DNA of 64,000 bases from Podospora bellae-mahoneyi (taxonomy: Eukaryota; Ascomycota; Sordariomycetes; Sordariales; Podosporaceae): assembly GCF_035222275.1 (NCBI RefSeq), contig NC_085883.1, forward strand, positions 2,170,001-2,234,000. Direction: 5' to 3'. Positions 56,833 through 64,000 of the stretch are shown piece after piece (the first letter of the stretch is position 1; each line of letters begins with the position of its first letter). A program made the position numbers and the translations under genes. The notes under the pieces are model-generated. The model did no database searches, was not told where the DNA came from, and was given only the letters and a program-made list of their open reading frames with translations.

Positions 56833-57213
56833 ATGTCCAGAACAGACAATCGCATGGATCATCTCGAGCCCTGTTCACCACGGCCACCATTACCGCGCAG
56901 CTATAAGAGATGGATGCAACCCAGCTTCAGCCCGCCTAAGGTACCTTCAGTTTCTCTTACGAGCAAAGTCGTCACTATCGAGAAAATCAAGGAGATGCCG
57001 AAGGAGTCTAGGACCACGAAAACCTGGGACATAGAAGAAGAGACTGAAAATGTGTCTTTGGGCAGCGCTTATCGTCGGACGCCATTCTCACTTTCACAAG
57101 TTCCGAGGGGGACCTGCCCACCTCACCTTGGCTTTTGGAGACATGATTGGCAGCATAGGCATTGGATGTCCTGTTCGCTGGATCACTTGGAGAAGACAGG
57201 TAGAAGACTTTGA
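56833..57213 (+). CDS. Copy E, diverged member or relic of the same family
   Basis: An open frame of 126 residues. The N-terminal 60-70 residues (Pro/Ser/Lys-rich) are not shared with other copies. Residues about 80-115 (ENVSLGSAYRRTPFSLSQ, then GFWRHDWQH) align with the family's second half (copy B KPNGSTVTLPSFSTRDWLH), and shortly afterwards another frame reads GCPVRWIT, matching GRPVRWIK. The Cys motif is absent and the frame shifts inside the conserved part. Whether the frame is expressed is unclear, and decay is more likely. Confidence 0.4.
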   Translation: MSRTDNRMDHLEPCSPRPPLPRSYKRWMQPSFSPPKVPSVSLTSKVVTIEKIKEMPKESRTTKTWDIEEETENVSLGSAYRRTPFSLSQVPRGTCPPHLGFWRHDWQHRHWMSCSLDHLEKTGRRL

Positions 57214-57334
57214 CTTTAGATAACTTCAATGACGAGGACCTCGAGAGTCCAAAGTAAACAATGACTTCAATTTGTTTATTCACACATCACAGCGTGAAAC
57301 TAGCTATGACTGAAAGGATAGAGACATCGGGATT

Positions 57335-57416
57335 CTTCAGATTTGAGAGCTTGACTAGACGTCTTATGTGGTTTGCTTCAGATTCGAGAGCTTGACTAGA
57401 CGTCTCATATGGTTTG
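57335..57416. repeat. 41-bp tandem duplication differing only by transitions
   Basis: Units 57335-57375 and 57376-57416 are adjacent and differ at three positions, all C/T or G/A. Each unit contains GAGCTTGACTAGACGTC. Confidence 0.9.
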
Positions 57417-57738
57417 TCGAGTCATCATTCATAACTGTGACTGAGCATTTGTTTATCATTCTACTGTTACGCCGGGGGCCAGGTCTCCAAAGACCTGTAC
57501 CGGACTGCTAACATCCGCGTAGGAATTGCTGTTGGTCTGTCAGCACGTGCATCGTTGCGTCTAGATTGCTCGGTTGTTGCTTCCGGTCAATATTTCATCT
57601 GAGCACTCTTCCTTTTTTTATTAATCCCTCCACTTGTTAGTGCAAAAGAACTATTCCCATCGGCAATCACACTGGTGCTTGCAACCACACTTCCTGACGC
57701 AACTTCAGTTGCTTCACCCACATAAGGTAGCCCCAAAA

Positions 57739-57972
57739 ATGACCGCGAACACCACCGAGGACCACAAGCTCCGCTGCCAATGCGGCAGAACCGAGTGTGA
57801 AGAACGAAATCGGAGAATGGCCAAGATCGCGATGGCCGTTGCCTCGGCCTTCCTACCCAACGGCGCGACGCTGGTCCCTCCCGGCTTCTACGCCCACGAC
57901 TGGAAACACACCGGTCGCCCGGTCCGCTAGAAGAAGGACTGGGAAACCGGTGTTGTCCGACCCCGCAACTTG
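57739..57972 (+). pseudogene. Copy C of the small cysteine-motif protein family (fused in frame to copy D)
   Basis: ATG 57739 follows CCCCAAAA. The frame encodes LRCQCGRTECEERNRRMAKI, LPNGATLVPPGFYAHDW and KHTGRPVR, then TAG at 57928-57930. It continues in frame with KKDWETGVVRPRNLMDD into copy D without further stops. Copies B and D have TGG (Trp) at the TAG site, so one G-to-A change explains it. The locus 57739-58257 would otherwise be a two-domain protein of about 172 residues. Function unknown. Confidence 0.6.
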
Positions 57973-58257
57973 ATGGATGATCTCCATGATCAAATATCCA
58001 TGTCCGTCTCAGAAGATCATCAGCCACGCTGCCAGTGTGGGAGGGATGGATGCGAAGCAATTAATAAACGCATGGCCACGGTCACGATGGCCATCACGTC
58101 AACTTCGCTTCCGAACGGCAGCACCGTCAATCCCCCGACCTTTTACCAGCGTAACTGGCGACATACCGGACGTCCGCTGGTTTGGAAGAAGGATTGGGAT
58201 ACCGGCGTTGTTCGACCACGCTGTCTCATGGACGACTTCCGCGAGAAGGATAGGTAG
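57973..58257 (+). CDS. Copy D of the small cysteine-motif protein family, intact frame
   Basis: An uninterrupted frame of 94 residues from ATG 57973. It is the most complete copy and defines the family: RCQCGRDGCEAINKRMA, TSLPNGSTVNPPTFYQ, NWRHTGRPLVWKKDWDTG and VVRPRCLMDDFREKD. Candidate metal ligands are the Cys of CQCGRxxC, the His of RHTG and the Cys of RCLMDD. No signal peptide or membrane segment is seen, so it is probably cytoplasmic or nuclear. It may be translated alone or may be the second half of an ancestral C-D protein. I do not recognise the family and assign no function. Confidence 0.55.
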   Translation: MDDLHDQISMSVSEDHQPRCQCGRDGCEAINKRMATVTMAITSTSLPNGSTVNPPTFYQRNWRHTGRPLVWKKDWDTGVVRPRCLMDDFREKDR

Positions 58258-59199
58258 GTGCAGAATTAATGTCTTGATTCTTCGCGTAGAAGGAATTACA
58301 TCTGACGCTGTCATAGAAAACCACTAAATCATGAAGATCGTTGAGTTGCTGTTGGTCACGAGGGTCCAGTCTGTGGTCAGAGCCTGGTGGGTGGCAAAAA
58401 AGACTCGGTTCTGACTTTTGAGTAAAATCACAGCACAGATTTCATTAACGGTTCTTGGGATATATTCTTAGATTATGGTAACCAACTACAAGTCGATTCG
58501 TAATCACCGGAAGAACCAGTACGATAGGGCACTAGGTGGAAATGTTGAGTGAATGTACGGTTTGAGTGGGACAGTGTAGGTAGGATAGGAAATGGGAGAG
58601 TGTACGATATGCCTATCTTTCAATTCTCTCTCGAGTGCCCTTACTTTTGAACCTAGACACTCAGAAACTAGGGTTTATACCTTTAACAAGTTAAACCTGT
58701 CAAACTTAGACAAGTGGGAATCTTTAACCCCCTTCTCCACTACACGTTTATATCCTACAATACTTGCCAAGCCACTCGAGAAAAACACTTAGACTTAAGA
58801 TTTTGAGATTCTTCCCTTCTTTCCCCTTCTTTCCCCTTCTTTCTTTCCTTTGCTTCCACAGCACAGTACTACAAGACGACAATCCCAGCTTGTCTTGATA
58901 TGACTCCAAATCTTCGGGGAACCATATCATATCTCTCAACCCATCCCTAGAATGTCACAGCCACAAAGCTCTCACCATGGCGACCCCTAGCATCCACCGC
59001 AACAAACGACACTCTATTATTGAACACCAAAGAGAACCGGCGGATGACCGGTCGTCGGGCCCGAAGTGGGTCCGGAAGATGATCACCGCCACGATATTTC
59101 ACCCTCGTTGTCCGACCTCCCCTGAACATGACGAAGTGGCAGAATGATGAAAACCAACTGAGCCGCCGCTGCCGACACCCATCGAAGGTCATGTGGAGT
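58258..59199. other. No gene seen; pyrimidine minisatellite
   Basis: Intergenic sequence with a (TTCCCCTTCTT)n tract of about four units at 58811-58852. No supported gene. Confidence 0.4.
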
Positions 59200-59278
59200 C
59201 AGGGTGGGCAGTAAGTCAAGTCAAGCCAAGTTTGGAGTCTTACTTGGTTTGACTTGACTTGACTTACTGCCCACCCTG
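59200..59278. mobile_element. 79-bp foldback MITE with hAT-like ends
   Basis: The element starts CAGGGTGGGCAGTAAG and ends in its reverse complement. Both ends share 26 identical bases, with a further near-match after a 5-base gap, leaving a loop of about a dozen bases. The flanks TGTGGAGT (59192-59199) and TGTGAAGC (59279-59286) match at 6 of 8 positions, the two differences being transitions, which fits an aged 8-bp target duplication of hAT type. It has no coding capacity and would depend on a transposase elsewhere. Confidence 0.7.
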
Positions 59279-60372
59279 TGTGAAGCTTGATGTCAATTGG
59301 ATAGCATTCAAAGAAGGAGGGCTGATGATGACGCATATTGCGATCACAGAAACTCGAATACACCCGGCCAGAGTAGAAAAAAGGTTGTGGAAGGAATTAA
59401 GTTTAGTGTGTCACGATAAGAACTTTTTTGTCTGCCTATACAGTCTGGATGAGTAAGATCCCATTTCAACGTCACCCCTTCAGCTCTTCATCTCTTCAGA
59501 CATCTACCCCTTTTTCTTGCGTCTATTTCTTCAGCCAACAGTCACCTAGGTAGCTGTAAGATGCTTCACAGGGGACTGGCATTACACTCGCTCAAGACCG
59601 CCCTGGAATCATATGGAGGTCAACATTCAGCTTGTATTGATTTGTATGCAATTAGTAAGTTTTATGATATATTTATTCATTCCATACCCATACCAGCATC
59701 AGAAGACAGCCTTCTCTACAGAATGCAAGGCCCTGCTGGGACTCGTCCCTCCACGGTAGAAGATAGGGATTTTCTTGACGCAACGAGCGACCTTGTGGTA
59801 ACTCCCGAATCCACCACTCGAGTGTGCCAAGATTGGGGGGCATTTTCAACCGTTAAGCTTAATTCAATAATAAGCTGGTACACAAGATACGCTCCTACGT
59901 TGACGCACAGACCACACACCATTTATCGTTTATTGCGACGTCAATGATATTTGTTGCCCACTTACTGCATTGAGGCTACAAGAAAACAGCATCTGGCATG
60001 CAGCTCTTGTCGCTGCCTGACGTTGGGCAATCACTCATTTAAATTTCTACTATATATACTCCCCACTCTTTTATCCTGTTGTTGTATCTTCACGTTGCCA
60101 TCTGCTGTTCTCACCCCTCAAGACAACAAAGCAACCAGCCCAGCAGCCCACCCCGCCATTTAAACTAATGCGTGGTACCCTTCAGCCCAGTGTCCACCGA
60201 ATCCACAGCTATCTCACTCCTTCCTCCTTCTATCCCGGAGCTCTCCTTTGAGCTTCTGTTTCTCTGCCAACCCATCAAGTGGTGTTTGGAAGGGATTGAA
60301 AGTAGTCCGCAGCAGTATTGCTGAGGTCTCACCTTCCAACACCTACCGGCATATTGATGCCCAACATTTACA
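59279..60372. promoter_or_regulatory. Argonaute upstream region
   Basis: About 1.1 kb. A 128-residue frame at 59561-59947 has no recognisable feature and is left as unassigned. The TATATATAC at about 60051-60059 and the pyrimidine-rich sequence after it could be core promoter and 5' leader of the Argonaute gene. Confidence 0.4.
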
Positions 60373-63300
60373 ATGTCCGACGTTCAGGGTCGTGGCATAG
60401 GCCGCCGGGGACGTGGCCGCGGGGGACATGGCCGCGGTGGGTTTGAAGATAAAGGCGGCCGAGGCGGAGGTGGTTTTGGGGATAGAGGCGGCCGTGGCGG
60501 TGGAGGAGGCGGTGGTGGAGGCCGCGGTGGCAATGGTGATCAAGGCGGTCGTGGTGACCCCCGCGGCGGCTTCCGAGGTGGTCGTGGCGGCTTCAATGAT
60601 CGTGGGCGCAGAGGTGGAGGTGGCTATGGTGGAGGTCGAGGAGGAGGAGGAGGAGGAGGAGGTGGTGGTGGTGGTGGTGGTTATGCTGGTGGTCCAGATG
60701 TTTACACGTAAGTATCACGGCACCGTACATTGTCATGATGAATGACATGCGCTAACATCAAATCAAGAGGACCAAACAACGTCATCCCCCCGCCAAATCC
60801 CGATATCACAGCTCTGGAAGACCGCGTCGTCCAGCAACAAAACTCTGCGTTGGGACAGTTGAGCAAGCTTTCCCTCAATGATGGGTCCAGCTTTTTCCCA
60901 CACCGGCCTGGCTTTGGCACTGGTGGTGCTCCGGTTGTACTGTGGGCCAACTACTTTGAACTGAACGTCAACACAGCCTCACTATTCAGTTACAATGTGC
61001 TGGTGGCCCCGGAGGAATCTAGCGAGAAGAAAGAGGCCGAACCGAGCTCTGCTAAGGGCAAGGGCAAGGGAAAGCCCAAGGAGTCCAAGACCAAAGAAGC
61101 CAAGGGTACCAAACTTGCCAAGATCATCAAGGCTGCGCTCGACACACTCCCGCCTACCGTCGTTGTTGCAACCGAGCTGAAGATGAGCGTCGTCTCCAAG
61201 GCGAAGCTTCCTCTGCCCCCCAACTCAGTTATTACTGTGGGCATCCCCAGGTCCAATGGTGGTGAGGAGCGCTGGGATATTAAGTTCAACGACCCTGTCT
61301 CGCTAGATATTGGACGCCTCAAGCAGTACATTGAGAACTTTGAAGACAAGGGTAACGAGTCTGTCTTTCCCAAGTTCGCGGCCGAAGCTGATGCGCTGGG
61401 CGTTGTGCTCGGCCACACCGCACGAAGCAACCCCAACACCGCTGCCGTTGGCAAGAGTCGCTTTTTTGCTTTCGACGCCAATCGTTCCGAAGTCGGCCCC
61501 GTATCGCCAGGCAGTATGATCGATATCCTTCGCGGTTACGTTCAGAGTGTGCGGTTGGCCACCGGTCGTCTGCTTTTGAACGTCAACGTTACCCACGGTG
61601 TCTTCCGGTCGCCGATGCCCTTGCCTGACCTGTTTCAGAGGGTTGGTAACCTCAACATGAATACACTCAAGCGCTTGCATGGGCTCTTGGCCAAATCGAG
61701 AATCCAGTGCCGGGTTCCCACCGAGAAACCTGGTGAGTGGGTGAAGGTTGAGCGCTCTATGGCAGGATTCGGCGGGGTTAGAGATGGCAGCGGCGAGGAA
61801 CGGAGGCCCGAGTTTTTGGAACCCAACGAGTACTTCGGCAAGCCTACCAACGTCAAGTTTTTTCTTCGATCGCCCAAAGAGCCGAGACCGGCACCCAAGG
61901 GGCTCAAGTATGACACCATGGTATTGGTGTCTGACTATCACATTGCCAAATACAGCGACTCCCACGGGGTGCGCAAGGTCGAGACTTTCCCATTGATCAA
62001 CGCGGGCAGTCCAGCTAGGCCCATTTACCTGCTGGCTGAGTGGTGCTCCCTTTTACCGGGACAGCCTATCAAGGCTAAGCTCAGTGCCAGCGAGTCTCAG
62101 AGCATGATACAGTTTGCATGCCGAAAGCCATTCTTGAACGCTGTATCCGTTACCACCAATGCCAGAGCTGTTCTTGCACTGGACAACAACAAACTCCTGG
62201 ATAAGTTCGGAGTGAGTGTCGATAAGCAGCTCATCACAGTCAAGGGTCGTATGCTTCCACCCCCGGCCATGGCGTACCCCAAGGAGAATTTGGTGGAGAT
62301 AATCAAGCCCCAAGATGGCGGCTGGCTGCTCAAGGGTGTCAGGGTTTCAAAGCCTGGTAGGATGATCAAGAACTGGACGCTCTTGGAAGTACAAGGCCAG
62401 GCTGATCAGCATGTCAAGGCCACCATGGGCCAGTTTGCGGTATTCATGGCGCAGAGCATGGGCATGGCTATCAATAAGAATGCCACACCGGCAAGTGGCT
62501 ATGAGGTCGCTTCCATGGGTGAGCAAGACTTGAGAGCCGCTTTTCAGGGGATGAAGCCCAAGCCCGATCTGGTGATCGTTGTGCTTGGCGACCAGAACGC
62601 CAACGTATACAACACGGTGAAGAAGCTAGGCGATGTCGAGTTCGGCATTCATACGGTGTGCGTGGTGAGGAACAAGATAACGAACAATAAGGGATACTTT
62701 ACCAACGTCGCGCTCAAGGTCAACCTCAAGTTTGGCGGCGTCAACCACAAACTGCAGAACGCTCATCCTCTGCTGAAGGGTGGCAAGACCATGGTGGTGG
62801 GTTACGATGTGACACATCCTACCAATCTTCCAACAGGTGGTGGAGAGAACGCGCCCAGTCTGGTCGGTCTTGTAGCCAGCATCGACTCGGATCTCGGACA
62901 GTGGCCTGCTATCGCTTGGCAGAACCCGGCTCGTGTGGAGCAGCTTGACGTCAAGCTGGTTGAGAACTTCAAGTCTCGGCTGCGTCTGTGGCAGAAGCAC
63001 AACGGTGCCAAACTACCTGAAAATATCCTCATTTACCGCGATGGTGTAAGTGAAGGGCAGTTCAACATGGTTCTGACGTCAGAGCTGCCGCACATCCGGA
63101 CGGCTTGTAGCCAGATGTATGGCAAGCAGCAACCACGCATCACCCTTATCGTGTCAGTCAAGCGCCACCAGACTCGATTCTACCCGACTGATCCCCAGCA
63201 AACGCACGTCAGGTCGAAGAGCCCCAAGGAGGGCACCGTTGTTGACCGCGGAGTGACCAATGTGCGATACTGGGACTTCTTCCTCCAAGCCCACGCCTCG

Positions 63301-63609
63301 CTGCAGGGCACCGCTCGTCCGGCCCACTACACGGTGTTGATCGATGAGATTTTCCGGCCTTCATATGGTGCTCAGGCGGCGAACAACCTCGAGCAAGTAA
63401 CGCATGATATGTGTTACCTGTATGGTCGGGCCACGAAGGCAGTTAGTATCTGCCCCCCGGCGTTCTACGCAGACTTGGTCTGTGATCGGGCTCGGATCCA
63501 TAAGCACGAGCTTTTCGATGACTCCAGCACCATTGCCTCCGGGGCACGAAACACGGTTGGAAGCAGGAAGGTGCACCCGAGCTTGGAGAATTCCATGTAC
63601 TACATTTGA
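60373..63609 (+). CDS. qde-2: Argonaute protein, QDE-2-like
   Basis: Two exons (60373-60707, 60768-63609) with a 60-nt intron give 1058 residues. It is the small-RNA-binding slicer of the RNA-silencing complex. The first ~110 residues are an extreme Gly/Arg low-complexity region with many RGG/RGR units, as in Neurospora QDE-2. Then come an Argonaute N domain (ELNVNTASLFSYNV), linker, PAZ (about 420-540) and PIWI (about 720-1020). Slicer residues appear intact: Asp 792 in VVGYDVTHP, Asp 870 in IYRDGVSEGQ and His 965 in RPAHYTVL, and the protein ends in the typical hydrophobic SMYYI. QDE-2 rather than the meiotic SMS-2 type is inferred from the RGG N-terminus. Confidence 0.93.
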
Positions 63610-64000
63610 GCGTGGATGTTGAAGAGGCAGGGGATATCTGGGACATTTTCGTGCGACATGTCACTTCTTTTTTTTTTCATCTTTTCCCTTCAGTGGGGTT
63701 TGTGGGTTGGATGTAGACCAAGCCGGTTATTCACATAGTCTTTGAAATCGCTGTCCTCTGGCTTGCTAGCATTTCTTGGCAAGGTACGAGGGTGGTGCTT
63801 TTGGTGGCTTTGCGGGTGGGCAGCGTGGTAGCGGATAGGGATGGGATGTAGTCTTATTTTATCATGAATTGACTTGATGATGGTATACTCGTCGCTTGAT
63901 GGTGATGTTTGGTGGTGGTATGATGTTGATGTCTCCAATTGCCCACCTCGATACACATTATCATTTCCCCTCTGGTCTGAAATCAGGGGTCATATAACCA
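63610..64000. other. Argonaute 3' flank
   Basis: No gene supported. A T11 run lies near 63668-63678, and the rest is probably 3' UTR and downstream spacer. Confidence 0.4.

Noticed and set aside
59561-59947. Plus-strand frame of 128 codons upstream of the Argonaute gene
   Set aside because: No recognisable domain, repeat or start context; within the size expected by chance in this AT-richer stretch.
1-64000. CRISPR arrays, rRNA genes, telomeric arrays or coding transposons
   Set aside because: Scanned by eye. The CTACC-type motifs near 52-53 kb are short and not telomeric, and no array, rRNA or transposase-like frame was seen.

Overview
This window comes from a filamentous ascomycete nuclear genome, most likely a sordariomycete of the Podospora/Chaetomium kind. 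Genes carry short GT..AG introns (about 50-100 nt) with CTAAC/CTGAC-type branch points. The gene set includes FMP52, TSR2, an ERT1/AcuK-type Zn2Cys6 activator, an Ndt80-type RON1 regulator and an Argonaute with an RGG-rich N-terminus. There is no bacterial-style operon organisation. The species call is inference from protein content only. I derived exon boundaries by reading splice signals and checking that each joined frame closes.

Layout. 1-6.5 kb is a compact housekeeping block: the 3' end of an acidic-tailed protein, TSR2 (-), FMP52 (+), riboflavin kinase FMN1 (+) and the ERT1/AcuK-type activator (-). 6.5-12.0 kb holds no gene I can support and is rich in microsatellites. 12.0-15.1 kb is a six-exon DHA1-type MFS transporter (-) with three unusually long introns.

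16.6-31.3 kb is an N-acetylglucosamine (GlcNAc) catabolic cluster of the type known from Trichoderma. It has a GlcNAc-6-P deacetylase (-) divergent from a GH3-GNAT fusion NAG3 (+), a decayed kinase-like gene, the Ndt80-type regulator RON1 (+), and an atypical hexokinase HXK3 (-) divergent from glucosamine-6-P deaminase (+). Read as a pathway: NAG3 would act on GlcNAc-containing sugars, HXK3 makes GlcNAc-6-P, the deacetylase makes GlcN-6-P, and the deaminase makes fructose-6-P plus ammonia, all under RON1. The NGT1-type GlcNAc transporter of the Trichoderma cluster is not in this window.

32-50 kb holds a single-pass membrane protein, a 2190-residue polytopic membrane protein with a long repeat-bearing tail, a flavin-binding split-barrel protein, an Nramp metal transporter, a phospholipid N-methyltransferase (OPI3 type) and a membrane-anchored spermidine-synthase-like protein.

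50-60.4 kb is gene-poor, richer in A+T, and decayed. It contains an array of at least five copies of a small cysteine-motif protein family that I do not recognise, in different stages of decay. It also contains a 79-bp foldback element with hAT-like ends and repeats that differ only by transitions, as expected from repeat-induced point mutation (RIP). An Argonaute gene closes the window. The unrecognised family and its repeated loss at one codon neighbourhood is the least familiar item here. The degenerate active site of NAG3, the repeated tail of the deaminase and the LW-motif repeat protein are the next most interesting.
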